Below are positions 1-11,460 of a stretch of 64,000 nucleotides of DNA, piece by piece (positions within the stretch are counted from its first letter, which is position 1; every line of letters starts with the position of its first letter). Position numbers and translations under genes: made by a program. The notes under the pieces were generated by a model. That model was not told the DNA's origin. It did no database searches and worked only from the letters and a program-made list of their open reading frames with translations. The DNA comes from Gentiana macrophylla (lineage: Eukaryota; Streptophyta; Magnoliopsida; Gentianales; Gentianaceae), in assembly GCA_026214975.1 (NCBI GenBank), contig CM047809.1, positions 30,601,977 through 30,665,976 of the forward strand, given 5' to 3'.

Positions 1-219
1 ATATGATTCTGTCTGCGTCACTGTTGTTTGAGAGTTATTCACACACACGTTGGTTCTACTACGAGATAGTGCTCAATGGCATATTGATGGATATGTGTTG
101 ACCCTCATCTTATTTAGAATTCTAGAATGAGTCTGCTCTTAATTAGTTTGTAATTGTTTATGGGGTTTGTTTGATTTGGTTTTATGCTCGTTACGATCAA
201 AAGCTAAATGGGGGGTAGT
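1..219 (+). mobile_element. E1: 3' end of interior of an Athila-like Ty3 element
   Basis: Non-coding end of a Ty3 element whose body lies left of the window. It runs into a polypurine tract and then an LTR. Scattered words match the equivalent place in E3 (57410-57609): a cacacaca run, a gatggayatg word and atcaaaagctaa just before the G-tract. No reading frame is supported. Assigned by its position before the tract and LTR, and by similarity to E3. Confidence 0.75.
205..219 (+). promoter_or_regulatory. E1 polypurine tract (plus-strand primer)
   Basis: A purine run ending ggggggtagt lies directly against the LTR start TGATGACGG. The same arrangement occurs in E2, E3 and E4. In LTR elements this RNase H-resistant tract primes plus-strand DNA. 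Confidence 0.8.
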
Positions 220-2258
220 TGATGACGGTCAACTTGGTATCATATTTTACTATCAACTTACCCTGGATTTGTGTTCTCAATGGGGATAGAATTAGACATC
301 CAACCCATAATCGCAACGACCCTATGGGATGTAAAAATACATCGGTAGGGGAGCGTTCCGCCTTAGAGAGAAGCCTCCGAGCGAGCAGTGGTGGATGAAG
401 CGGAAGCGAGAATGTCGGATTGGCATGAAATAATGGGTTAATTAGCTAAATATGATTAAGCTACGTCCGGGGTGACTAAATTGGTATTATGCGTATTAAC
501 CATGTATTTTATGCGTTATTTGCTAGAAATAGAAGCTACTATGTGTGTTATGGTTTTATTGACAGATGAACGAGTGTTTGGAGGATCATTTGGGCTGAAT
601 GAGAGATTCAATTGATAAAGAACTGAACGGAGCTAAATGTTGAAGTGTTTCGAGTGGAGATTGGACCCGAGAATCTGAATGGTAACTTAACTTGGACCTA
701 GCATTACGAACGGATTCTGGAGCGGACTGGACATAAGGATTGGGCCTAGGGCATTCCAGAACCTTCCAAGTTAAGTTGGCAGAATAAAAAGTACAAAAAT
801 ACCCTCGATTAATCGGGAGTTGCCGCCGATTAATCGAGCCTCCCAGAATCTTCCAAAACGCGTTTGCTTGTCCTCCACGGATTGGGTTTACCCCTAAGTC
901 GGTTTATACACCTATATAAGGCCATTCAGAGTTGCGAAATTATATTCCATCCATTCATTCCAAGATCTATTCATAAATTAGATACTCCATCCGTCCCGTA
1001 ATATAAGTCCCTTTGGCCATTTCACACAGTTTAAGAAGACTTAATAAATGAGATACTTTTTAATATTTCAATGCAAAATATTGTATTGTTTTCTGGACTG
1101 ACTAATAATATTACATTGTTTAGTGTGATAGTGAAAACAATGCATTTAATAATGTATTGTTTTGTGAGAAAGACTTATATTTTAGGACACCACTAAAATG
1201 CTAAAAAGACTTATATTACGGGACGGAGGGAGTACAATGTAGTGTTTTGGAGATTAAAGCTTTTCCTCTTTTCTTCTTTTCTTTTTCTTCTCATGCAAAT
1301 AAATCATGAGTCTTTCATTATTGAATTGTGCTTGATTTACGATCATCATGGATCGATTCGAATCGCCGGAGGGAGTGAGAATTGAGGAGTAGATATGTTC
1401 TTCGTTATGGGTAAGATCTATTCCAATATTTTATTTCGTATCTTAGATTCATGATTGTTCTTGTGATAGATCTAGATTATGCTTGTATCTAATCAACTAT
1501 GCATTAATTAAACGAACCTTAATCTTTATTATTCGATTCGTTCATATGATACGCAGAATTATGGGTTGCGTTCTCTCGATTAGACGACGGTCTTTATCGA
1601 CTAATTGAGACACCTAGTAAATCCTAATTTTGTGGTTCGGCATCATCTACGTTGATCGACATGATTAATTAAAACGATTACTTAGGCCTGGCCAATCTAA
1701 TTTTCGTACATCGTAAATTAACATGAAGGACTGTTAGTGAATTGTTAATTAGGACATTGTCTTGATAGATCCCTAGGAACGTGCTAGTCATAGTCGATAG
1801 CTACTTAAGGAGGTTCTCGGTCTTGAGCCGGCATTTCTAAACTTATTGCATATGAACTAATACAACCAACGAAGGAGGTTAGTTGCATATAGATTGTCTG
1901 ATGTCCTTACAGTGGAAGTAGATAGGGTTAAGAGATTGCACACGTAGCTTAATTACACATACGGATCATGTACGGATTAAGGGGAGATTAGTTATGCATA
2001 GTTTGGTTAATGCCTTTTCAATATATGATTCACCATGGGTTATTTGCATCTCTTTTATTTACTGTTCCTTTATTTTGGTCAATGACCACCCTATCCGGTT
2101 GACTTATGAATTGTGGTTGTGTTTAACATAATTAAATAATAGTCTCTGTGGGATCGCCCTTATACTACGATTGCCTTAGTCTTTGCTAGTAAGCTTATAC
2201 TAACGATTGACTTAGTCCTCTTCCGGTTGCTAGTAAAAATTAACTTACACGCGATCGC
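220..2258 (+). mobile_element. E1 3' LTR (Athila-like)
   Basis: Starts TGATGACGGTC after the polypurine tract and ends near cacgcgatcg, aligning with the cacgcgatca end of the E3 LTRs. A TATA box (ctatataag) is at 912-919. Two copies of the palindrome cgattaatcg (806-815 and 827-836) lie about 75-100 bp upstream of it. The last 150 bp carry the family block 'ctgtgggatcg' and 'cctcttccggttgctagta'. A Stowaway MITE interrupts it at 985-1232. The end is uncertain by a few bases because the terminal CA appears mutated, and the target duplication cannot be tested because the 5' LTR is outside the window. Confidence 0.8.
985..1232. mobile_element. Stowaway-type MITE (Tc1/mariner, non-autonomous)
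   Basis: 248 bp with terminal inverted repeats CTCCATCCGTCCCGTAATAT at the left and the complement of CTCCCTCCGTCCCGTAATAT at the right. It is flanked by the TA dinucleotide on both sides (983-984 and 1233-1234), the expected target duplication. No coding capacity. It sits inside the E1 LTR just downstream of the TATA box, so it inserted after E1. Confidence 0.95.
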
Positions 2259-2845
2259 CACTTGCTATACTCAACTTGAGAATTCTACAAATTGTTCAGG
2301 ATACAATGAACTAGATAGTGCATATTGACATGTTTATCTTTCTAGGATACAAGAATAAAATGTTGAATCTCAATGAAGTTAAAGCAAGTGGGCAGTTACG
2401 TTAGAGCCAAGTATTGTAGTGCTTGAAAATACTTAAGTTTTTTTTTCCACTTGATTATTAGAATGTGTATCAGCAATTTCAAGATGGTGAAAGAGTTTTC
2501 AATTTGTTTGATGATATGTCTTTTAAATTAGTTGGATTGTAGTATTTGAGTTCTATAGGTTTTTTTTGGGGGGGGGGGGAGTGGGTTAGGAGAAATTTTA
2601 TGGTTTCAATTTTGTATTTTTCTTCCCCATTGATACTTTCAATCATTATTCATTTTTAATACCGAATTTGGATTTGCATCTTCTAACCATCCAAGTCGTG
2701 CCTTCAACATTAATCATGTGATCATTTATACATACATGAAAATTAGTGGTTGCAACAATGTCATATATGATTCTATAACGTTTATTGAAATACAATATTT
2801 GATTTATGCATTCATGAAGGTGATGTTATGATTTTTTTAATACAG
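2259..2845. other. Unassigned AT-rich sequence
   Basis: No repeat family or reading frame recognised. It contains a T-run followed by a G-run of nine to ten bases near 2570. The end, a T-rich stretch closing in acag at about 2840-2846, looks like the 3' splice site of the pseudogene exon that follows. Confidence 0.4.
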
Positions 2846-3370
2846 ATTCAGACGGCAGAGTCTATGCACTTAAAGTTGCATAAGTGTCCATTTAAGTTTG
2901 AGCATTGTTGGAATATATTGAGAAACCAACCAATGGGGTAGGAAACTGATGGGGTAGCCGGAAGAAAGATGCAAACCGGGAGGGTAATCGGAAGTAAGGA
3001 TTCTCCAACAACGCCTTCGCCGGTTGACTTAGACAAATAAGGCAACTTCATTGATCTTGAAAGGCCACCTGGGACGAACGTGGCTATAGCGAATGAAAAT
3101 CCCGAAAAGCCAAATAAGTGAAAACATGAAGATGACAACCCCCTTGGTAGTATAATCTCTGACTGAAAGGTGCAAAAGCGAAAGATGCATGATGATAAAA
3201 TGAAATAGAACAAGAGAAGATGGCAATGACAAAAAAGGATGAAGAGCTAAGAATCCTGACAATGGACTGGAACAATTTAGATGATGTCTAGAAAGAATAC
3301 ATCCTGATTCTACGAGCTAACATTATGGAAATGAGTAGAAATCATGTTTGATATTGAGAAGCCTTATTAA
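2846..3370 (+). pseudogene. Decayed NAM-associated / Myb-like (PIF-Harbinger-associated) exon
   Basis: Plus-strand translation from the acag splice-like site gives a start with the pattern KCPFKFEHCWNILRNQP, followed after about 60 residues by ERPPG and then a charged stretch ending in an I/L-R-A-N-I-M-E-M type helix. This order (F-K-x-x-H-C-W-x-x-L, then RP-G, then a charged C-terminus) is typical of the plant family annotated as NAM-associated C-terminal or 'GST T3-like', often the second protein of PIF/Harbinger transposons. Many in-frame stops and at least one shift show it is dead. The family call rests on pattern memory only; the antisense open frame here is a shadow. Confidence 0.5.
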
Positions 3371-3586
3371 AGTATTTTTTTATGTTGAAGTATTAGTGCT
3401 GCAATTTTTTTCGTGTACGGGCAAATGAATGTGTCATGTCGGTGGTAAAACCATGGTGGTGTAACTTTTTTTGGTAGAGAAAATGAATGTCATCTAGGTG
3501 CTAAAACCTTAGTTGTTTTATTATGTGATTATGGTATGTGATATGGTTTCAACTTTCAATGTTTGATGACCGAATAGAAAGTAGAT

Positions 3587-3629
<43 letters not shown>

Positions 3630-3829
3630 GGGCTTCGTTATTGAAATTGACTTTATTTTGCTCATATTATGTAGCATGATTCAAGAAAATTGCTAAAAAC
3701 ATGTCATTACTTCTTATGATGCAAATATTTTGATCATTATTTCTCATGATGCCAATATTTTGATTTTCTCTATTACAGTAACTATTTTAAAGTTATACAT
3801 ATGAGACTAACGACTACTTCTTGTCCAGT
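3371..3829. other. Unassigned AT-rich sequence with a microsatellite
   Basis: No coding pattern. It holds the (AT)n run at 3591-3626 and a short duplicated phrase around 3705-3765 (tcatgatgc..aatattttgat). Confidence 0.4.
3591..3626. repeat. (AT)n microsatellite
   Basis: Uninterrupted alternating AT of about 36 bases. Confidence 0.95.
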
Positions 3830-4230
3830 GGGCAACCACCCTTTGGCAGTTGGGGTTGCCACATGAGAGTTGGAGCAAGTTCTTTGGTGCGGCGAATATC
3901 GAGGACTGGTTGCGCCTAAATCTTGTACGCTAGGAGGAGCTTCCACTTGGGTCGACAGCTTGGAAATATACTTGGAGAGGGGCACTTTACAGAGTGTGGA
4001 AGTGGAGAAACAAGATAATTCATGGTAGCAGTGAGGTTAGGCCCCCGGCTTCCGTTTTCTTATATCAGGTGGTCGAACAAGCTAAGAACGTGAGACTTGC
4101 GTGGTGGGATTTCGAATGATTGTTTTCGTGACTATTCCCTGTATTTCTTTCGAATTGTTTTGTAAGGCTTTTGGCCCCCCGTTGACTACAAAGTAATAAA
4201 ATGATCATTTTTTAAAACAAAAAAAAAACT
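3830..4230 (+). pseudogene. LINE (L1-type) 3' end, RT C-terminus plus tail
   Basis: One frame reads ...ESWSKFFGAANIEDWLRLNL, one stop, then a stretch ending LYRVWKWRNKIIHG and a stop codon at 4118-4120. The W-L-x-x-N-L followed by L-W-(K/R)-W-R-N-K pattern is characteristic of the C-terminal region of plant LINE reverse transcriptases. It is followed by a short 3' UTR with aataaaatg and an A-rich tail (4213-4230), so this is a 5'-truncated LINE copy. Target duplications were not found by eye. Confidence 0.65.
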
Positions 4231-5650
4231 ACTAATAAATTAATTAACAACAATAAGATTTTTTAACATGAAAAAACATGATTTAACTTTTACATATGTT
4301 TTAAAAAAAAACCTTGAGCGTTGGTCGCTTCTTCCTGTAAAGCACAATAAAACTAAAGTTGGTTTGAAGGAGGTAGTTATATGGAATTTTAATAGATAAA
4401 AAAAAGTGATGACATTACTATTTAATGACAAAATTAGAGACTGAGATTCTCAGTAAATATAGATCTTATTGCATAAGTGATTTATTCCACGTTGACATAA
4501 AGGGAGGAGTAAATTAGGTAAAATTGAATAAAATGTCCATCCCAAAGATAAGATCTTTTAATTCTTTTTTTTAAAGTGAAAAAAGCTCCAAAATATGTCG
4601 TTTTTTTCATATTTCAATACAAGATTATATTCATTTTTTCAATTATACCCTTCATTTATCACGCAGGATATATCATCATTAATTTACAAACCTTTCATGT
4701 TTTCCAAAAACAACTACTCCCATTGGTCAATATTGTCTCTTCGACTTTTATGTAAGTACATTACTAGTATTTTGATTACTATTAAACAAAACGTAAAAGG
4801 GCAATTGGAGAGCGAAAGTGGTAAAACATTTAGGCAACTACTTTGATTTCTGGTGCACAATTTACTTAGACCATTTGTTATCATATTACTTGCAAGATAA
4901 AGGGAATTGTAGTCCTGAATGACAATAAAATACATTATTCATTAATTTTTTAAACTATGTGAAAATCCTATAAAGATTTATATTGCAAGAGGGAGGGAAT
5001 AATATTTTTAAAATTTGAAGTACGAGATACGAGTGTTCTTATGATGGGTATATCTTAGATCATTGGGTCTCACATTATAATAAATAATATAAAAATATAT
5101 AGTGTTACTCGTTGTATTTAAATAATTATTGCACTAACCTTACCCCACGATATTTAACATTTTTATGGTTCTCATGTCATCTTTTTGGCCCCTTCTCACA
5201 GTCATTGACGGGAAAAGAATTGATTGAAGTAACATTAATTATTATTTTTTCTTATACTTGAAATGTGGAACATTTTTTTGTTTGCACCTTAAACTCTGTC
5301 CTAATCTTTTTGTTTCTTCCTAGTAAAATGAAATGACAAATCAGCTATATAAGCTAGATAAGTGATGGCAATCATGTTTTGATTTGAATTACTTTATAGA
5401 ATTTCAGCTAAAAAAATCGCTGGATTAATTTCATGCCATGTCGGCTGTAATTATTATCATTAAAATTCCATGGGAAGAGTTAGGCATCTTAATAAAAGAC
5501 TTCATATTTTCCCTTTAAAGAAAAAAACATCATTTATTAATGCATATAATTCATTGCTCCACCTTTCCATTTTAAATGTCTCATTTGACTTTTTTAAAAA
5601 AATGTAGTTAATATTTGAATCTTATTAAATCATCCAATATTTTACATGTA
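4231..5650. other. Unassigned AT-rich sequence with possible MITE debris
   Basis: No gene recognised; open frames here are short and without family pattern. Short stretches resemble worn Stowaway-type ends: taaagggaggagtaa near 4498, agagggagggaat near 4988, and ctccacctttccattttaaa near 5557. None can be paired into a full element. Confidence 0.35.
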
Positions 5651-5655
5651 TAGCC

Positions 5656-7627
5656 CGTAAAACCTTTCACCTCCTTGTACGGTTATTTTAGTCCTTTTGT
5701 AAATTGTTTACCTTTTTTTCTTTTTTTTAATGTTTTCTTTTCATCCAAGTCTTTGAAAACCGATCTAGGGAATATTAAAATCCTACATATAGGCTCCCCG
5801 TGAAACCTTTCACCCCTTATACGGTTATTTTAGTCCTTAATTTTTGTTCTAGTTGAAGCTTGGGCTGCTTCCCCTAGCCGTCACTCGGGAAAGTGCCCCA
5901 ATTCATGGCCATGATGCATTCTGGGCAACCCATGACAAGTTCTGGGCAATCCAGGACTGGGCGGCACGCTTAACCAAGGGTTTCACGAATCTATCGTAGC
6001 TCGTTCGTCCTTTGGCTTTGCTTTCGGCTCATCTTTAAGGTAAGAAGTTCTTATATCAAAAGGATCCCTATGTGTTTTTATTATTGTTTTTATGTTAGTA
6101 TTGCAGAAATCGAACATAACTTTGTGATACATATTTGCCGGATACCTGTCAGACTAGAAACTGACTTCGGAGCTAAAGCCCAGGATGTTTCCCGTCCTTC
6201 CAGCCGGAAAACCGTCCGGACCGAGTCCTAGGGTTAGATTCTAGGTGTCTAGGGTGCAAAAACTATGTCTGGGCTAAATCCTGGCACGCTTAACCGGCCC
6301 TCCGCTCGGGAAAGCAACCGGGGTGAATCCCAAACTCAGCTTTTGTGTGTCCTGTGTCCAGAAACCATGTCTGGACTAAAGCATGGGCCGGTGTCCCGAC
6401 CTTTCACCCGGGAAACCGCACAGACTGATTCTCAGACTAAGTTTCTGGGCACTCCAGGTCTACAGTAGGGTATCCATGAAGTTGTTTTTGAGTCCTAGTT
6501 GGGTTTTAGGTTCTGTTTTCATAGTAATAGCGGGAATAAGATGGTAGTTCGGTGTTGTTATTGTCTTTTTATGTTCCCGTAGGGTAGACAAGAAATTATG
6601 TGCCTTATGTGCTCCAAAAGGCTTATGTGTTTTGCTCTATCATGCTTGGCAAGGTCATGGTTATTGGAAATATACCGAAAGGGGTGCCATGAGTCCGTAA
6701 GTCTCATGTCGGAGGTATGACTAACTATGTTAATCCATGTCGTTCTCAATACGGCGGTCCCTAAGTCCCGCAGGTCCCTAATTCCCAGATTGGAGGTGTA
6801 TTAGTTGTATTAGCCATGTTGTACACCGTGTCCCTTAGTTTTGTGACTTGGTGCCACGTAATGAATAAAGCTATGATACACCAAGACATGCAACATGACA
6901 AGATAAGAATGTGGCGTTTTTAAGTAAGTAAGTACTTAATGTAACTGAACAAGTACGTGCAAGATAAACTGAATGTAGTTAATAGACATGTATCCTATGC
7001 ATGGTTTAAAGTTGGTTTCCAGGTGGTTTTCCCTTATATGCCAAGTTATGTTTTAAAGTAAGTTCATTATGTGTCAAGAGATGCTTTTAAAGGTGTTTCA
7101 CGTATTCTTCAAGTTATACTTTCAATTGTTTGCAAACTGGATAAAGTAGATTAATGTCATGTCGCCCGGCTTATGACAACCATGAATCTTCTTTTGATCT
7201 TCTTTCTCCTTATTGAGCGTCTAGCTAGTGCTCACTTCTTTATTTGGAATAAGAAGATTGCAGGTACATGCGGATTTGACGACGAGCTTGGAGTGCTAGC
7301 TTAATAGTGGAGTTATGGAGTCGTTTATGTTTTATTTTCCTTGTGTAGTTGTTCCTTCTTTTCCAATCAAGTGAGTTGTAATGCATAATAGTATTACTTT
7401 TATTTATTTATGACTTTGTTTGACAGCAGTTGTATTCTGGTTGATGATTGCTACTGGAAGACTCTAAGGGTCTATTTTCCCGAGTCTTCTGTTGTTTTCT
7501 TCCATACTAATCTTATTACTCTTATATGACACAAGGCTTTCGTGGGATTTAACGTTTACTTTAAATGTCACGTGCCGAACGTCCCGTTTTCGGATAAGGA
7601 CTCGGTATCATGGACATGGGTGTTACA
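5656..7627 (+). mobile_element. T1 5' LTR
   Basis: 1.97 kb; left end CGTAAAACC (first T mutated to C), right end GGTGTTACA. It aligns over its length with the T1 3' LTR, with many substitutions and small indels, so it is the oldest LTR pair in the window. It contains GC-rich tandem units at about 6160-6470. A TATA-like word (acatatag) near 5785 matches the better-preserved ctatatatatgc at 24491-24501 in the partner. Confidence 0.85.
6160..6470 (+). repeat. GC-rich tandem units (~100 bp) inside the T1 LTR
   Basis: Three degenerate units, each with a pattern like 'tct-gg-ctaaa-cc-tgg', then 'cc-tcc-ctcgggaaa-c'. Matches to ctcgggaaa or its variants occur near 5886, 6203, 6306 and 6408. The same arrangement is seen in the partner LTR at about 24840-25160, so the array predates T1 insertion. 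Confidence 0.55.
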
Positions 7628-7758
7628 ATTGGTAATAAAGACTAAGTTGGTGAAACTTGGGCAAGCCTAAGTTAGGAAAGCTTGGGCATTAAAACTGCTA
7701 TCTAGGATGTTGATCTTTAGGTTTTAATCAAGTTCCTCCTGGTCATCTTTGACATTGT
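7628..7758 (+). mobile_element. T1 interior remnant, 5' side
   Basis: 131 bp between the T1 5' LTR and the C1 insertion. The first bases (attggtaataaag) only weakly resemble the usual initiator-Met primer site. No gag or pol sequence is present. Together with 24283-24365 this is all that is left of the T1 interior. Confidence 0.65.
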
Positions 7759-7840
7759 TGTTGGATGTAGTGCCCGAAAGACAATTGTTGCTTGTCCTTA
7801 CGGGCAAATGGGAGATTGTTGGAAGTAGTGCCCGAAAAAC
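7759..7840 (+). repeat. Tandem duplication of LTR start and polypurine tract (58-bp period)
   Basis: Two LTR-start modules (tgttgga.gtagtgcccgaa) begin at 7759 and 7817, separated by gttgcttgtccttacgggca and a purine run aaatgggaga. That separator is the normal end of the interior, so the LTR contains its own plus-strand primer site. The same duplication is in the 3' LTR at 22442-22500, where a further upstream copy (22408-22441) is the true interior end. Confidence 0.8.
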
Positions 7841-9499
7841 AATTTACGTAATTGTTTTTATAATTAATATATGATAGATTTATTCTCATCTTATTATTTG
7901 CTTCGTGCTCGTAAGTAATACACTACTGAAAACCCTAAGTTGTATCATAAATAGCCAAATAACTTTAGTATGTGTCACACATGATGATTAAGTTTATGGT
8001 GATACGCTTGAACTATTAGTCTGTGGTGAACTTAATCAAAGTATGTGGTCTATTGATTAAACCACCATTAATGCACCCAGAACACTTTATGGTGTGACCG
8101 TCTTATCCGGACCGTCGATATTGGTTATCTAAGTGGGGCATTTATATATGATGTAGTCATGTAGGACTGAACCGATTTAATCTGCATTTCTCATATAATT
8201 CCGTGATTGAGAAATCTTATTAAATCACAAGATGATCATATATGGATTAACCTTAATCCTGAAGTGATTGCAAACTCCTGCTTGTTTGAATATAGGGTTT
8301 GATGTGTTCGTTAAGGATTACAAAGAGGCGCGGTCCGAATCACTTTCACGTTGGCACTATTTTGGAATGAGTGAGGAGTGTGTGTCTCACATATATGGAA
8401 TCCATTCCTTCCTGTGGGAAGTAGAAAGACATTCCCCTTATTTGTTAATCCTAGAAACTGATCGATCCGCGGAGTTCATATTGGTTATGAACTAATTGAT
8501 CACTAGTGGGTTAATGGTAAATAAAGATAATATGTAATGAAGAAGGTTCACGGAAACATCACCGCTTCATTACGGATAGTCTATGGAGGGCTAGTCTATA
8601 TGTAATAATTATATCAATGGACACTTATTAACTCGACATTTTGAGAATAAGTTATATCTATAATCGATAGAGTTCAATTTCAGATTTATGGTGGCGTAAT
8701 TATGAAATTAATAAGTTGAATAAAAATGTTGTGTTCGATGAATATTTTATTCAATTTATTGTAGTCACTGGTTATAGGTCCATGGTCCCCGGGTTGACTC
8801 CTAACATACAAATGAATTCTCTTATTTTGGAACCTCTGGAATAAATTAAATAGTTGGTCTATTTAATGAATATGCGGATATTATTTATTCGATAAATAAT
8901 ATGTAATATAGAAAAGACATTTTCTATTATCCCAATTGGCATAAAAAAATGGCGCCACTTTATTTGATTTTGGGAAAAGAAATTTTCTCTTAATTAATTA
9001 TAATGTGGAAAATATTATTATTTATGTGTTAAATAATTAAAAATAAGAAATTAGTTTTCTTATTGGATAAATAGGAAATTTGTTTTCCTATTGGATACAT
9101 GTTTTATTTTTCTTTAAAGGAAAAGATAAATTTGTGTGTATAAGATAAACTCTCAAACTATTGGTTATTACCCTATATAAAGAGAGTATCTCCCAACACC
9201 AAACAGATTGAATCCAACGCCATTTGTGAGAAGAAAAAAAACCAACGCCTATTTTGAATAAAAGAGAAAAAATTTGTTTTCTTGTCTTAGCCATTGGGAA
9301 GAAGAAAAACTAGGTTTTTCTTGAAGGCATATTCGAGGAGATTCGAATACGGGATCGACGTCCACCAGTCGTCCCTTGGAGATGCAATCTGGAAGATCAC
9401 GGCATCTCGATTCGGTTGGGTAATCTCGTAACCTATCCTTTAAGGTATTAATTAATCGTTCATCAGTTAATTAGATCGTAAAATTCATGCTTCCGCTAT

Positions 9500-9522
9500 A
9501 GATCTTGATCTAATCAAGATCT
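9500..9522. repeat. Perfect hairpin palindrome near the C1 LTR end
   Basis: agatcttgat, then cta, then atcaagatct: 10-bp arms around a 3-nt loop. Conserved exactly in the partner LTR at 24187-24209. Confidence 0.8.
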
Positions 9523-9608
9523 AGATGATTCTGTGTGGATTCTGACTCTACTCGATTCATTCGAATGGGGTTTTCGGGTCTGATTCATATTCCGGCAACT
9601 CCAACATG

Positions 9609-9621
9609 TGGTATCGGAGCC
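9609..9621 (+). promoter_or_regulatory. C1 primer binding site (initiator tRNA-Met type)
   Basis: tggtatcggagcc, two bases after the LTR end. It differs by one base from the common plant Copia primer site, which has CAG where this has CGG. Confidence 0.85.
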
Positions 9622-10439
9622 ATGGTTAAAACCGAATTTTGGTCGATTAATTAATTAAGAACGGATTAATTACTTAGGGGGGAATTGCATTAGAATTATA
9701 TGTTGCATCTTTTATATTATTTGTAAATATATATGTATGATTGAGTGTTGTGGTTGACGAGATAGATTGGGGTTGGTATTGTTTACCCGTTAGATCTGTT
9801 GTAAACCCGTTTTTCCGGGTATAGGAAATTATGTAATCTGTTATTGATTTAAATATCCTAGAATAATAGTCTATCCTCGTCGCGGCTGCTTTAACGTTTT
9901 TCGTCCTGCAATTACATCCAAAGACATTGGTGGTGCTGTGGTTCAGGCTTGCTGTGAGATATCCGGACGTCAAGGGTTCAATACACCCTTGACGCTTTTT
10001 TATTCAATTTTTTTCGAAAAAATCTTGAAGTATTACTTCAAGGAATAAAAATTATGGTGTTAATTGGATTTAGGGTTTAGGGTTTAGATCAGCTAATTAA
10101 TATAGAGACAGATTATGGTTTCTTTTATTAATAATTAGTAAACCCATTCGAGTGGGTTTAGGATCTTTTATTATAGATCGGATACGGGGGTACCAACGGT
10201 TCATCTCAGTGATTTATTTTTCCGCGTTTATTTTCTTTAGGTGATTATTTACCATGCCATACATCATATTCATGAATTCCACTCCTAGAATATGCATACA
10301 TGTAGATAATTAATTTTGGCATTAATTAGGCATGTATGAACAAGTAATTAATTTAGATTAATTTAGGTAATTAATTAAATTAATTGACAACACGGAATTT
10401 TATCTGAATATAAAATTCACATGATAAAAATAAAATTTA

Positions 10440-11050
10440 CTGGTTAAATTTGATTTTGGAAAATTCCTTGAGAATTTTGATTATGTAGTGGCTATATAAA
10501 AATAATTTTGATAAACGAGAATTTGGAAGATCGTGAAAATCCGGACACTAACTAGACGGTATTTAGAACCGATAAGTTGGTGATTGCTTTCCATGATTTA
10601 TTGTTTTCGGATTATGAAAAAAATTATGAGATCCTAAATTTTTATCATGACAAAATTAGGACTATAAAATTCATTGGTGAATTTTCATTGTGTAGTGTCT
10701 ACACAAAAGATTTTCTACTGGAAAATTGGAATATCATGAAAAGTGTCACTAGTTAGACGGTATTTGAAACCGATAAACTAGTGGGAGCTTTAAATTTTAT
10801 GATTTATTGTTTTTTGAATTAATGGGGAATCATAAGTCTTGATGTGTTAGGATTATAAAATTCTTGGTGAATTTTTATTGTGTAGTGTCAAGTGTCTACA
10901 CAAGGAATTTTAATAAATCCATAAAATTGGAAAATCGTGAATATAGTGACACTAGTTAGACGGTATTTGGAACCGATGAACTAGTGAGAGGATTAATTAA
11001 AATATTCATGATTTATTATTTTTCCGGATTGTGAAGAAATTCTGAAAATC
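10440..11050 (+). repeat. Three ~202-bp tandem units in C1
   Basis: The anchor word gacggtattt occurs at 10555, 10756 and 10959, so the period is 201-203 bp. Each unit carries gtgtagtg-ctaca-aa, ggaa-atcgtgaa, cac-agttagacggtatttg and atgatttattg-ttt in the same order. Units differ by 15-25 percent by eye. Confidence 0.8.
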
Positions 11051-11260
11051 CTAATATGACTACCTATTTTTCAAAATAATGAGTGGGAACAGGGAATGTG
11101 ACAACCGACCCCATGACCTCTACTGTTGACACAAGCACGTGAGAGAATGGTGACGCCTCGTGCTGCTTTGATTTCGGCCCCCTACAGATGACCTTCACCG
11201 CTATCAACATTCAAGGCTTGATCTCTGAAAGGATAGGATTTTGAGTACTCGTCGGGTCAC

Positions 11261-11460
11261 TGACCTACCCTACGGTGGCATACTCGGGCGTACTTAAGAA
11301 TCTGAAACAGTAGGTACACTCACAATGATATTTTTGGAAATATCTTGGCTGAAAAAAGAAGGTAATCAACAACTAAACGGAGAAGTTTGATTCTTAATGG
11401 TTTAATGAGAGAGATTGTCTCAATTTAATCGTCACCTCTTTGACCTACCCTACGGCGGCA
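11261..11460 (+). repeat. Twice-occurring 20-bp motif in C1
   Basis: tgacctaccctacggyggca is at 11261-11280 and 11441-11460, identical except for one T/C difference and exactly 180 bp apart, although the sequence between is not obviously duplicated. Confidence 0.75.

Larger units (their letters stand above)
7759..9606 (+). mobile_element. C1 5' LTR
   Basis: 1.85 kb; TATA box (ctatataaag) at 9173-9182. The start is a partial duplication: an LTR-start module and a polypurine tract precede a second LTR start at 7817. A 23-bp hairpin-forming palindrome sits at 9500-9522 near the right end. It differs from the partner at scattered positions, more than the E4 pair and less than the T1 pair. Confidence 0.85.

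Noticed and set aside
220..2258. E1 LTR as a solo LTR
   Set aside because: A polypurine tract and family-like interior sequence precede it directly, so it is the 3' LTR of an element extending out of the window.
2848..3213. 121-codon open frame on the minus strand
   Set aside because: It is antisense to the NAM-associated-like pattern, has no family motif and a composition explained by the opposite strand.
4595..4846. 83-codon open frame
   Set aside because: AT-rich, no recognisable pattern, no promoter or splice context; chance frame.
10440..11050. CRISPR-like or satellite array
   Set aside because: Only three diverged 202-bp units in a plant retrotransposon, with no spacer structure.
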